Part shown: piece after piece, positions 55,239 through 64,000 of the stretch
How positions within the stretch are numbered: position 1 is the stretch's first letter
Layout: every line of letters starts with the position of its first letter
Source: Planctomycetota bacterium
Lineage (GTDB): Bacteria; Planctomycetota; Planctomycetia; Planctomycetales; Planctomycetaceae
Reading direction: 5' to 3'
DNA: 64,000 nucleotides
Assembly: GCA_003388505.1 (NCBI GenBank)
Contig: QQVO01000018.1
Span: 62,001 to 126,000, forward strand
Program-made: the position numbers and the translations under genes
The notes under the pieces: generated by a model
Databases searched by the model: none
What the model saw: the letters and a program-made list of their open reading frames with translations, nothing else
Told to the model about the DNA's origin: nothing

Positions 55239-58200
55239 ATGCACCCCAGCCGAGAAGAACTCGCAAACTACCTCCTGGGCAAACTTCCCGAGGATCAGGC
55301 GGAGTCGGTGATCGCGCACCTGGAGGGATGCGTCGCCTGCGACGACACGATGCAGTCCCTGCAGCCCGCGCCCGACACGGTGATCGAGAAGCTGCACGGC
55401 GGGCCGCCGGCCGATCCACTCGCGGAGGAATCAAGCTGCCGCGACATGGTCCAGAGGATCAGTGAACTGGGCCACCCGTCCGCCGGGGGCGGCCCGAATC
55501 CCGACGCGGAAAGCCGGACGCTCCAACTCGAAGAGACCGCCGCCGTCCGCGAGTACCGGCTGCTCGAAAAACTCGGAGAGGGCGGCATGGGCGCCGTCTA
55601 CAAGGCGCTGCACACCAAGCTCGACAAGACGGTCGCCATCAAGCTGCTGCCGGCCCATCGCATGGAAGACGCCGCCAGCGTCGCCCGCTTCGAACGAGAG
55701 ATGAAGGCGGTCGGCAAAATGGAGCACCCGCACATCGTCGGCGCGCGCGACGCCGGGGAAGCCAACGGCACGCACTACCTGGTGATGGAACTGGTCGAAG
55801 GCGAAGACCTGGCCAATCTCTCGAAGCGGTTCGGCGCCTTGCCGGTTGCGGAAGCGTGCGAGTTGATCCGGCAGGCGGCGCTCGGCTTGCAGCACGCCCA
55901 CGAACGGGGCACGGTCCACCGTGACGTGAAACCGTCGAACCTGATGCTGGCCAAGGGGCCGCCCGCAACCGTCAAGATTCTCGATCTGGGACTGGCCTTG
56001 CTCGAAGAGGGTCCGGTGACGGACGGACGGGAACTCACTTCCACCGGCCAGCTCATGGGCACGATCGATTACATGGCGCCCGAGCAGGGAGTCAGCACGC
56101 ACGACGTCGACGTGCGGGCCGACATCTACAGCCTGGGGGCCACGCTCTACCGTTTGCTCGCCGGCCGCGCGCCGTTCGGCGGAGCGGGATTCGAGACTGC
56201 GATGAAAAAGCTCGCCGCGCTCGCCGGTGAACAACCGCAATCGCTCCGGGAACTCCGGTCCGACCTGCCGCACGAACTGGCGGCGATCGTCCACCGCATG
56301 CTGGCCAAGAACCCCAACGATCGCCCGTCAAGTGCGGACGAAGTCGCCCGCTTGCTCGAACCGTTCGCCGCGGAGGCCGACCTCGCGTCCCTCTTCGGCG
56401 ACCCACCGCCCGCCGCGAAACAGCCGCGACCGCCCGGAAGCGGGACGTCCACCCGGCCGGCTGAAGATCGGCCGCTCGCTCGCGGGGCCGCAGCGCAGCG
56501 ACGCGGGCACTCGATCGTCGCCGGCGGCATCCTCGCGCTCGTTGCGCTGCTCGGCTTCGCGGTCTTCAAATTCACCACCCGCGACGGGACAGTCATCGTC
56601 CAGCTCGACGCCGAACGGGACATCACCTCGATCGAAGTCGACGGGACAGGCGTCGAATGGACGCTTGCCGGGGACGACCGTACGTATCGCTTCGACGTCG
56701 AACCGGGGCCGGTTTTTTCGATTGTCCTCAACACCGCCGACGGCGCGACGATTCACGCCGAGATTCCTGCCGACGGACTCACGATCCACGCCGGCCAGCC
56801 GTATCAGTTGACGGCCGCCGTGGTTTCGGACTCCGAGCCCGGGCCGGCCCCGCAGCTCACAGTCGCCGAGCGCGAGCGGGCGGTGATCGATTGGGTCCGC
56901 TCCCTCTCGGGAACGATCGGCGGCGGCAATCCGCAGATCGGGTACGTGGTCGTCCCCCCGGAAGACCCGCTGCCCGAAGGACGATTCGACCTCGTGACGG
57001 TCGATCTGCAACGGCAATCCATCACCGACGCCGACCTCAAGCGATTCGACGACCTGCCATTCTTCACCACGCTGATTCTCACCGGGACTCCGGTCACCGA
57101 TGAGGGACTCGCCAATCTGGGCGAGCTGCCGGAACTCCTGGGCCTGTTCCTCAGCGAGACCGAAATTGCCGACGCCGGTCTGGCCCAACTGAGCCGCTAT
57201 CCCAAACTCGAAACGCTCCACGTCGGACAGACGCATGTCACCGACCGAGGCCTCGAGTCCCTGCGAAAGTGCCCCAGGATGCAGTGGCTCTTCCTTTCCG
57301 GCTGTGACGTCACCGACGACGGCCTCCAAGTCCTGGCCGAACTTCCGAAGCTGCGGCACCTGCACCTGGTCGACACCCATGTTTCTCGCTCCGGCGTCGA
57401 ACGGTTGCGGGAAGCGCTCCCCCAATGCCGGATCGAATCGAACTTCGGCGACTTCAGGCCTTCGACCAGTCCCGACCGCGCCGTCGCCGAGTGGGCCCAC
57501 GCGCTGGGCGGGACGGTCGGACTGGGCGGGTCGTCGGTCGGTTACGTCACGGTCGGGCCGGACGACGAACTGCCGGACGGAGACTTCTCGCTCATTGTCC
57601 TCGACGTGTCCGGACAGCCGATAGCCGATTCGGACCTGGCCCGCTTCGACGGCCTCAACGAGTTCTCGACGTTGATTCTCGGCGGAACCCCGATCAGCGA
57701 TCAGGGCGTCGCGCTGCTCGGCGATCTGCCCAATCTCATGGGCGTCTACCTCGGCGGCTCGAATCTGACCGATGCGGGCCTCATGGATTTGGCGGAACGC
57801 TATCCGAAAATCCGCGCCTTCCACGCCGGTGGGACCAACATCACCGACGCCGGCATCCCGGCATTGCTGCTGTGGGACGACCTCCTCGAACTCCGCATGG
57901 AAAACCCCGCCGTCACCGACGCGGCGATCGACACGCTGGTGCAGATCCCGTACCTCCGCGCGGTCTACTTGAAAGGCAGCGGAGTCACCGAGCAGGGGGT
58001 CAACCGGCTGCACGCCGCCAAACCGTGGTGCGAAATTCACTCGGATTTCGCAAGCTTTCCCGAGCCGCCCATCGAGGGCCGCGCCTCCCTCCGGTTCAGC
58101 GGCATCCACAGTCACGTCGACATCCCCACGCTCCGCTACGACGCCACGCATCCGATCACGATCGAAGCCAGCGTCCGCCGCGAACCGCCGCTCGGCGAAT

Positions 58201-58712
58201 ACGCCGAACTCATCACCAACGGCATGACGACCGAAGGACCGCCCTGCGCCGTGCTCAACTGGAACCGCGAGTCGGGCTGGCTGTTCACCGTGATGGCCGA
58301 CGAACCCCAATCGGCCTCCCACCCGGAGCCGGCCCCCGGACCGCTGCGGATCGCCGGTGTCTGGGACGGCTCACAGTTGTCGCTCTACTTCGACGGCCAA
58401 CTGGTCTCGCGCCGTGAGTACAGCGCCACGCCCGACGACGACCGCCAGCCGGGCCACTTCGTCATCGGCGCGGAACAGACCCTCAATGGCATCGACCGCT
58501 ACTTCCACTTCCTCGGCGTCATCGACGAAGTCCGCATTTCGAGCGTCGCCCGCTACGCAGACGATTACACCCCGGTCGATCGGTTCGAAACCGACCGCCA
58601 CACAATGGCCCTCTATCACTTCGACGAAGGCCAGGGCGACGTGTTAATCGACTCCTCCGGCAACAACCACCACGGCCGCATCATCGGCGGCGTCTGGATC
58701 ACCCGCGAATGA
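55239..58712 (+). CDS. Ser/Thr protein kinase with zinc-finger, LRR and LamG-like modules
   Basis: 1157 residues. Residues 1-40 carry HLEGCVAC, a ZAS-like HxxxCxxC site (H27, C31, C34). Kinase domain ~106-385: GEGGMGAVYKA, catalytic Lys in AIKLLP (135), HRDVKPSNLML (227-229), DLGLALLE, TIDYMAPEQ. Membrane segment ~425-445. Outside: beta domain, leucine-rich-type repeats ~588-933 (T.VTDEGLANLGELPELLGLFLSETEI pattern, two blocks) and a LamG-like domain ~948-1150 ending TMALYHFDEGQGDV. A receptor kinase whose cytoplasmic side could hold the ECF sigma factor through the ZAS-like site; that link is inference. Confidence 0.94.
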   Translation: MHPSREELANYLLGKLPEDQAESVIAHLEGCVACDDTMQSLQPAPDTVIEKLHGGPPADPLAEESSCRDMVQRISELGHPSAGGGPNPDAESRTLQLEETAAVREYRLLEKLGEGGMGAVYKALHTKLDKTVAIKLLPAHRMEDAASVARFEREMKAVGKMEHPHIVGARDAGEANGTHYLVMELVEGEDLANLSKRFGALPVAEACELIRQAALGLQHAHERGTVHRDVKPSNLMLAKGPPATVKILDLGLALLEEGPVTDGRELTSTGQLMGTIDYMAPEQGVSTHDVDVRADIYSLGATLYRLLAGRAPFGGAGFETAMKKLAALAGEQPQSLRELRSDLPHELAAIVHRMLAKNPNDRPSSADEVARLLEPFAAEADLASLFGDPPPAAKQPRPPGSGTSTRPAEDRPLARGAAAQRRGHSIVAGGILALVALLGFAVFKFTTRDGTVIVQLDAERDITSIEVDGTGVEWTLAGDDRTYRFDVEPGPVFSIVLNTADGATIHAEIPADGLTIHAGQPYQLTAAVVSDSEPGPAPQLTVAERERAVIDWVRSLSGTIGGGNPQIGYVVVPPEDPLPEGRFDLVTVDLQRQSITDADLKRFDDLPFFTTLILTGTPVTDEGLANLGELPELLGLFLSETEIADAGLAQLSRYPKLETLHVGQTHVTDRGLESLRKCPRMQWLFLSGCDVTDDGLQVLAELPKLRHLHLVDTHVSRSGVERLREALPQCRIESNFGDFRPSTSPDRAVAEWAHALGGTVGLGGSSVGYVTVGPDDELPDGDFSLIVLDVSGQPIADSDLARFDGLNEFSTLILGGTPISDQGVALLGDLPNLMGVYLGGSNLTDAGLMDLAERYPKIRAFHAGGTNITDAGIPALLLWDDLLELRMENPAVTDAAIDTLVQIPYLRAVYLKGSGVTEQGVNRLHAAKPWCEIHSDFASFPEPPIEGRASLRFSGIHSHVDIPTLRYDATHPITIEASVRREPPLGEYAELITNGMTTEGPPCAVLNWNRESGWLFTVMADEPQSASHPEPAPGPLRIAGVWDGSQLSLYFDGQLVSRREYSATPDDDRQPGHFVIGAEQTLNGIDRYFHFLGVIDEVRISSVARYADDYTPVDRFETDRHTMALYHFDEGQGDVLIDSSGNNHHGRIIGGVWITRE

Positions 58713-58718
58713 CTTGTC

Positions 58719-58784
58719 GTAGGGCCGGCTGTGCCGGCCGCGATCGAATGACCAACAACCATCGGCCGGCACAGCCGGCCCTAC
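58719..58784. repeat. Perfect 22-bp inverted repeat after the kinase gene
   Basis: GTAGGGCCGGCTGTGCCGGC.. (58719-58740) and its exact reverse complement (58763-58784), 22 bases apart; each arm is also a hairpin (GGCCGGC TGT GCCGGCC). Seven bases after the kinase stop, so it probably serves as a terminator or mRNA end-stabiliser. Confidence 0.85.
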
Positions 58785-58889
58785 AACTAGCTGGCACGTT
58801 CGAATCCGTATTCCAATCGATTGAGATGAAAGTCTGAATCGACGGACCATTAGATTAACAACACGACCGAGGCCCAGCCTATGAAATGC

Positions 58890-58919
58890 TTGACAACGAA
58901 CACGCCCGCAGGAGAGAAT
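58890..58919 (+). promoter_or_regulatory. Candidate sigma70-like promoter
   Basis: TTGACA (58890-58895), 18-base spacer, GAGAAT (58914-58919). Predicted start ~58926 lies downstream of the ATG at 58881 and 150 bases before the ATG at 59079, supporting the latter as the real start of the next gene. The leader contains GCGGCGGC GCCA GTGCCGCCG, a hairpin. Confidence 0.45.
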
Positions 58920-59078
58920 TTTTCGCAGCGTCGCCCCGTCGGGCGCCGTCCGTGGCGCAGCAGTTTCAGTTTTCCTGAGGCGTCGGTCAGACGCCCGTCA
59001 TCGTCAACTCTTCACACCAGCGGGCCGGCCCGCCGCAGCGGCGGCGCCAGTGCCGCCGTTTCTCAGGGAGAAACCGGC

Positions 59079-61176
59079 ATGAACGTCTCCTTTCGTCGTC
59101 AGCAGGTCGGCAGCGCTCCACAAACCGGCAACGGAACTGAGTCCGTACCGCCTCCGCAGCGGATTCTGATTCCTCATCCTCGTGCAGTCTCCGTCTTGGC
59201 AATCGGACTCGTCTTGTGTGTCGCACTGTCGATGCGGCCCGCAACGGGATGTCCTTCCCCGGACGATCCCACAACGCCGTTCTGGAGCGTGTCCGAGAAC
59301 AAGGACAGGTCCGAAGTTGCAGTCTTCAACCTGCTCACGGGAGAAGGGGCGGTGCTCGAGGATACCTCGGGGCAAGGTTTCGCCGGCTCCTGGTACGACG
59401 TGAAGGAAAATGCCCTGTACACGCTCCTCAAAGGATCAAAAGAAGTTCAATGCCACGAGAACTTCGTGGATTGCCCGCCGACGAACGCTCCCACTGCGTT
59501 GATCTCCGCGCAGGCGAGCGATCCGCCAGTGGACGGCGTCGTGACGATTCCCTTGTCGAATGTTCCCGATCGACTCTGCTTCACGTGTGACGGCGCATTC
59601 ATCGTTGCGGGAGGGAGCAGTTTCGACACCCCGGCCAACGCCGATTTCGCTCGTCGATCGAGCGTCGGCGTGTGAAGTTGACACGTTCGCCACCGACCAG
59701 TTGCTCACCGGCCTCGCCTGCTGCGACGACAGCCGCACGGTGCTGGTGACCCTGGTCACGAATGTCGAGGGAGGAACCGGCGAAGTGCGCAAGCTGCGGA
59801 TCGATGGTTCCGGCGCGACGGCCGTCCTCACGGATGCCGGGTCGCTTCTATTCTCAGGCGACGTCGATGAGTTCGCCGCCGTCAGGCAGGTGGTCTGTCT
59901 GCCGGGGTCGCAGTTCGGCATGGCGCTTGTCGCGATCGGGAACGGCCCGTTTGAACTGGTCTCCTTCTCGCTGGACGACATGCAGGTGGCCGATCGCGTG
60001 CCGCTGCAGGGCAAGACCGGCATCGGCATCGCCGCGTGCTGCGAGGCGAATCGAATCTATGTGCGGAGCGGGAACAATTTTGTCGACGACTATCTGGAAT
60101 GCTTCACTTACAACGTTGAAACGGGGGAGATTGGAGACGCCCCCGAATGGACCGCACGACTGCGGCACGTTGCCCCCAACTTTCTCCGCAATCCCCTGAT
60201 CGTCACAGCCGACTGCGCGCACGTGATCGCGATCGAGGACGATCCCGCCGCGTTCCGCGTGTTCGACGCGAATACCGGGGAGGATGTCGGGACAGACACG
60301 TTCCCGGGCCTCGCGGAAGTCGAAGAGCCGGATACGATCACTTCCGTTTCCTGCTGTCTGGATCTCTCGGACCCGCCGCCGCCGGACGACGACGATGACG
60401 ACGACGAAGACCTGTTTGTCAAGGAGATCATCGACGGCCCCGATCGCAACAACGACGGCGAGATCGACCGCGCCATCGACGTCAAGAGCCGCACTCCGAG
60501 CGAGTTCACGTTCCGCATCACCTTCCGCCAGTCGCACCTCCCCGAAGGCGCCGTCTGCATCGAGGACTGCGTCCCCTGGCCGTGGGAAGTGGTCGAGTGC
60601 GTCTCCGACGATCCTGACGGCGACCTGATTCTCGTGTTCCCGGCGGGCAAGTATCACGACGAAGACGAGGACCTCGAACGCCGCCACGCGCCGCAGGCCG
60701 TCGAGGCGCAGGCGAGCCGCCCCAAACGCCGCCGCGGGAAACGCGGCCTGCGGGACACGGTCATCCAGTGGTATCCCTCGACCAACGACGCCACGCTCAC
60801 CTGCACCATCCGCACCCGGCCCAAGTCGAAGAGCAGGAGGAAGTTCCTGCCCAGAAAATGCGGCTGCCTGCTGATCAATAAGGGCGCCCGCGCCATCGAC
60901 ACCTCCACCAGCAATCCCCTCCTCGACGCCGACGGCCTCCCGCTCAAATCCAACGACCTGTTCGTTGCCGCGATGAAGGACAAGGACGGGGACAAACGGA
61001 TCGACTACACCGGCAACGGCGACGAAGACGAAGACGGCCTCACCGACTACGAAGAATGCGAACGCGGCACCGACCCCTGCGACAAGGACACCGACGGCGA
61101 CAAGGTCAAAGACGGCCAGGATCCCGACCCGCTCGACAAGAACGTCCCCGGACGAAAGCGCCGACGAGGACGTTAA
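59079..61176 (+). pseudogene. Secreted calcium-binding-type protein, frameshifted
   Basis: ATG 59079 with AGGGAGA upstream begins a signal-like N-terminus (VLAIGLVLCVALSMRPATGC) and a propeller-like region in one frame, which stops at TGA 59673-59675. A second frame takes over between ~59620 and 59655 and continues the same kind of sequence (LVDRASACEVDTFATDQL...) to 61176. Length 2098 bases is three times 699 plus one, i.e. one extra base. The second part has a DDDDDDDED stretch and ends in thrombospondin-3/EF-like DxDxDG repeats (DKDGDKRID, DEDGLTDYE, DKDTDGDKVKDGQD). Intact it would be ~698 residues. Sequencing error or real mutation cannot be told apart. Confidence 0.75.
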
Positions 61177-61228
61177 TCTGTGTGTCGCGGTTCCCGCAGT
61201 GTCAGTTCCAAACGGAATGGAGAGACAG

Positions 61229-62452
61229 ATGTTCAAACACGTCTCCTGCGGCGTATGCGTCGGGCTCCTCCTCGTCTGCTGCCGCAGCCCGGCGCGGGCC
61301 CAGTCGTACGCAGAGTCGCAGACGATCGTCGCGGACGACGGCGAGCGCGCGGACCTGTTCGGCAGTGCGGTCTCGCTCTCCGGACGACGCGCTTTGATCG
61401 GGGCGGGCTACGACGATGAAGGCAAGAAAAACACCGGATCAGCCTACCTGTTTGAGCGTAGCTCAGACGGGACGTGGCGGCGGATCCGGAAACTGACCGC
61501 GAGTGACGCGGGAGAGAACGATCAGTTCGGCTACGGTTCGGTATCCCTCTCCGGCGACCGCGCCCTGATCGGGGCCGCCAACGCCGATGAAGAAGCCGGC
61601 GCCGCGTATCTCTTTGAACCGGGTGAAAACGGCGAATGGACCGAAGTCCACAAATTCACGGCCGGTGACGGGGAACCGGGGGACTCGTTCGGCGCGTCCG
61701 TCGCCGTTTCCGGAGAATGGATTCTGATCGGAGCCAACAACAACAAGGCGAAAACCGGCGCGGCCTACCTGTTCGCCCGGAATCACCACGGCGAGTGGAC
61801 CGAAGTTCAGAAGCTGACGGCGGCCGACGCGCGAGGCGGCGATCAGTTCGGCTGGTCGGTCGCCCTCTCCGGAAACCGCGCCCTGATCGGATCTCGTTTC
61901 GACGACGTCGGGAAATCGAACACCGGCTCGGCCTATCTGTTCGAGCGAGAAGGCGATGGTGTCTGGAGGGAGACGCAGAAGCTGTCCGCGAGCGACGCTG
62001 AACGGTCCGATCTGTTCGGCTGGTCCGTCGCGCTCTCCGGAGACTTCGCACTCGTCGGCGCCACGCGCGACGACGTGGGGGACCAGAGAGACTGCGGGTC
62101 GGTGTCCCTGTACCGGCGCACGAACAGCGGTCAGTGGACTGAGGTCGTGCGGCTCACTGCGAGCGACGCCGATTTCAACGACAGTTTCGGAAACTCGGTC
62201 GCACTGTCCGACTCCGTCGCCGTCGTCGGCGCCGTCGACCACAACTTGAAAGCCGGGGCGGCCTACGTCTTTGAACGAACCCCGGGCGGAGACTGGAAGC
62301 AGATTGCCAAGCTTACGCACAGCGACTCGGAATTGGCCGACATGTTCGGTTGCTCCGTCGCAGTTTCCGATGATGTGGTTCTCATCGGCGCGTTCCGCGA
62401 TGACGCAGTCGATCGCGACGCCGGCTCGGCGGTCTTCTTTGAACGCCGCTGA
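61229..62452 (+). CDS. Secreted FG-GAP repeat protein
   Basis: 407 residues from ATG 61229 (GGAGAG 5 bases before; GTG 61199 and ATG 61217 are in frame). Signal peptide ~1-22, then about eight repeats of ~50 residues, each with DLFGxSVALSG(D/N)RALIGA, TGSAYLFER and W.E.QKLTASDA, typical of FG-GAP beta-propeller blades. Likely secreted; adhesion or binding role inferred from the fold. 52 bases after the preceding gene. Confidence 0.9.
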   Translation: MFKHVSCGVCVGLLLVCCRSPARAQSYAESQTIVADDGERADLFGSAVSLSGRRALIGAGYDDEGKKNTGSAYLFERSSDGTWRRIRKLTASDAGENDQFGYGSVSLSGDRALIGAANADEEAGAAYLFEPGENGEWTEVHKFTAGDGEPGDSFGASVAVSGEWILIGANNNKAKTGAAYLFARNHHGEWTEVQKLTAADARGGDQFGWSVALSGNRALIGSRFDDVGKSNTGSAYLFEREGDGVWRETQKLSASDAERSDLFGWSVALSGDFALVGATRDDVGDQRDCGSVSLYRRTNSGQWTEVVRLTASDADFNDSFGNSVALSDSVAVVGAVDHNLKAGAAYVFERTPGGDWKQIAKLTHSDSELADMFGCSVAVSDDVVLIGAFRDDAVDRDAGSAVFFERR

Positions 62453-62474
62453 AGCGCGACGTATTCGTCAATTG

Positions 62475-63794
62475 TCACCCGCCGATGTCGGCTTCGGCGT
62501 CCTGCCCGATGCAGTACAGCCTTTCCTGTCGTCCGCCGCGGAGGCTCTCCGCCACGCGGAAGTAGATCCGCCCGCCGCAGATCGTCGGGGTCGCGAACAC
62601 TTCGTTGCCGAGCCTGTTCTCCGCCACCAGCTCGAACCCGCTCCCGACGGCCCGAAAGACGTAGCAGGTTCCGCCTTCGTTCACGGCGTAGATATTGCCG
62701 CCCGCCAGGACCGGGGAGGCGCTGAACTTGCCGCCGGCCCGGCCCCGCCACTGCTCCTCCCCCGTCGCCGAGTTCCAGCAGAATACGCCGTTGTTCGTGA
62801 CGGCGAACAGCAGACCATCGCTGACGAGCATCGACTGCTCGTAGCATTTCTGCGCCGTGCTCCAGACTTCCTTACCGCTCGCGGCGTCCACCGCAATCGT
62901 CTGGGCCCCCGGATATCCCCCGCTCGCGAAAAAGCGTTCACTGTCCCAGACCGCCGTGCCACACGTCGCCTTCGTCGTTCCCGGGCAGGTCCACACTTCC
63001 TCACCGCTGACGGGATCATAGGCGGCCACCATGTCGCAGCCGCTGATGACGAGCAGATCCCGACCGCCGACCGTCGCCACGACCGGCGAGGAGAACGTCG
63101 CCTCGGCCGGCCGCTGCTTCCGCCACACGATGTCTCCGCTTTCGCGGTCAATCGCCGCCAGATAGCCGCCGCCTTTGTTGTCCGCCGCGATAATCACCAC
63201 GGACTTGTAGACGACCGGTGACGGCGCATACCCGTAAACGGACACGAATCTTCCCGCCGTCGTGTTCCACAACTGTTCCCCCTCCATGCTGAGGGCGTAG
63301 ACGTGCACCTGGTCGTGGTGCAGGAAGACGGCAAACAGCCGCTCTCCGTCGCAAGCGACGGTCGAGTTCGCGTGCGTGCTGTTCTGATGCATCGCGGTGG
63401 GAAAGCCTCCCTGGCTGAGTTGCGTTTCCCACGCGGCATCGCCCGTCCGGCGATCGAACGCCACGACCGACTGCGTCTGCTGCCCCTCGTCAGCGGTCGC
63501 CAGAAAGACCCGGTCTCCCACGACGGTCGGCGCCGCATGCCCCCGTCCCGGTACGTCGGTCCTCCACACCACGTTCTGCGACTCGCTCCACTCCACCGGC
63601 GCCGACTCTGACGGCGAATGCCCATCCCGATTCGGCCCCCGCCACCACGGCCAGTCTTCCGGCGGAAACTGAGGCGTCTGTGCATCGGCAATCACCGCGC
63701 CCGACGGCACACTGATCTCCTCCACCGGCGTCACCTTCGTGCATCCCGTGGCGGCCAGCAGAGCCAGCATCCAGATCGACAGCCGGTTCGTCAT
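62475..63794 (-). CDS. PQQ-binding-like beta-propeller lipoprotein
   Basis: 439 residues. Lipobox LAATGC at ~14-18. WPWWRGPNRDGHSPSE marks the start of the planctomycete PQQ-like family, followed by repeated propeller blades (VVAFDRRTGDAAWETQL, LAAIDRESGDIVWRKQ, MVAAYDPVSGEEVWTCPG, TIAVDAASGKEVWSTA, CWNSATGEEQWRG). Membrane-anchored outside the cytoplasm; a BamB-like or oxidoreductase-scaffold role is possible. Its ATG overlaps the stop codon of an upstream gene (ATGA). Confidence 0.92.
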   Translation of the reverse strand: MTNRLSIWMLALLAATGCTKVTPVEEISVPSGAVIADAQTPQFPPEDWPWWRGPNRDGHSPSESAPVEWSESQNVVWRTDVPGRGHAAPTVVGDRVFLATADEGQQTQSVVAFDRRTGDAAWETQLSQGGFPTAMHQNSTHANSTVACDGERLFAVFLHHDQVHVYALSMEGEQLWNTTAGRFVSVYGYAPSPVVYKSVVIIAADNKGGGYLAAIDRESGDIVWRKQRPAEATFSSPVVATVGGRDLLVISGCDMVAAYDPVSGEEVWTCPGTTKATCGTAVWDSERFFASGGYPGAQTIAVDAASGKEVWSTAQKCYEQSMLVSDGLLFAVTNNGVFCWNSATGEEQWRGRAGGKFSASPVLAGGNIYAVNEGGTCYVFRAVGSGFELVAENRLGNEVFATPTICGGRIYFRVAESLRGGRQERLYCIGQDAEADIGG

Positions 63795-64000
63795 GATTGC
63801 GTCTCCGATTTCCGGGGCTCACAATGGCCCCCGACGAGTTCCAGGATGAAATCATCAACGGTCGGGACTCGCGCCGCTCGAGAAACCGCGATTCGAAAGG
63901 CCTGCCGTGTCATCACCGCTGAAAGTTCCTGCACCATCGCCAAAGCTGCAAGCGCTGTCAATTGCGGTCGCAGCCGTGACAGTCGCAATCGCAGGAATCG
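63791..64000 (-). CDS. 3' end of an unidentified gene (5' end outside window)
   Basis: Open from the window edge to TGA 63791-63793; ~69 residues visible, with a short hydrophobic patch (TALAALAMVQELSAVM) and a polar end (DDFILELVGGHCEPRKSE). The stop overlaps the ATG of the PQQ-like gene by the ATGA pattern, which argues that it is a real, translationally coupled upstream gene rather than a chance frame. Family not recognised. Confidence 0.4.
   Translation of the reverse strand, partial: RFLRLRLSRLRPQLTALAALAMVQELSAVMTRQAFRIAVSRAARVPTVDDFILELVGGHCEPRKSETQS

Noticed and set aside
56328-58322. 664-codon minus-strand open frame
   Set aside because: Shadow of the kinase gene's LRR and LamG-like region.
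58881-59078. 66-codon N-terminal extension of the frameshifted secreted protein
   Set aside because: A TTGACA/GAGAAT promoter lies within it, a ribosome site precedes 59079, and the signal peptide only makes sense from 59079.

Overview
The window is GC-rich, densely coded DNA from a member of the Planctomycetota. Evidence for this is a DUF1549/DUF1553 protein with a planctomycete-type cytochrome c domain, a DUF1501 Tat protein, a second large protein with two CxxCH domains, ECF sigma factors next to a membrane anti-sigma factor and a giant Ser/Thr kinase, DUF1571 and DUF1573 proteins, an NHLRC2-like thioredoxin/NHL protein, a fused aroDE gene, and palindromic repeats in almost every intergenic gap. 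I see no rRNA, tRNA, CRISPR array, transposase, integrase or phage gene.

Layout. 1-5.2 kb: tail of a probable outer-membrane protein, then a minus-strand sigma factor/anti-sigma/membrane-protein operon, a small membrane ORF, a Dabb-domain protein and a CvpA-like protein. 5.4-11 kb: two secretion/pilus ATPases (GspE/PilB type and PilT type) and the replication-restart helicase priA. 11-15 kb: VOC protein, a coupled phytanoyl-CoA dioxygenase/SDR pair, an MBL-fold hydrolase and a probable 6S RNA with promoter and terminator. 15-24.6 kb: PDZ protein, PstS-like protein, DUF3891, SDR, FHA protein/rsgA pair, low-complexity lipoprotein, CinA/PncC-like protein. 24.7-30.6 kb: prepilin peptidase translationally coupled to shikimate kinase, aroDE, and mutL with an endonuclease motif. 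31-45.7 kb: unknown proteins, the DUF1549/1553 and DUF1501 proteins separated by a toxin-antitoxin remnant and an orphan HicB, DUF1571, the cytochrome-domain protein and an ABC exporter. 45.7-51 kb: truA, MFS transporter, aldo/keto reductase, panB, DUF1573. 51.6-64 kb: thioredoxin/NHL protein, ECF sigma factor, Ser/Thr kinase with LRR and LamG-like modules, a frameshifted secreted calcium-binding-type protein, an FG-GAP protein and a PQQ-propeller lipoprotein.

How the genes work together. GspE- and PilT-type ATPases plus the prepilin peptidase point to a type IV pilus or type II secretion machine. aroDE, aroK and panB are housekeeping biosynthesis; mutL, priA, rsgA and truA are information processing. 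Two ECF sigma factors are each next to a plausible membrane regulator (anti-sigma factor; kinase).

The most unusual content is non-coding. There are three copies of a ~290-bp repeat with 14-16 bp terminal inverted repeats and no coding capacity (MITE-like), one lying between the second sigma factor and the kinase. Several smaller hairpin families are scattered through gaps, and one perfect 24-bp palindrome sits in frame inside the DUF1553 domain. I found no clearly new multi-gene defence or biosynthetic system; the repeat family and the decayed toxin-antitoxin cassette are the best leads.
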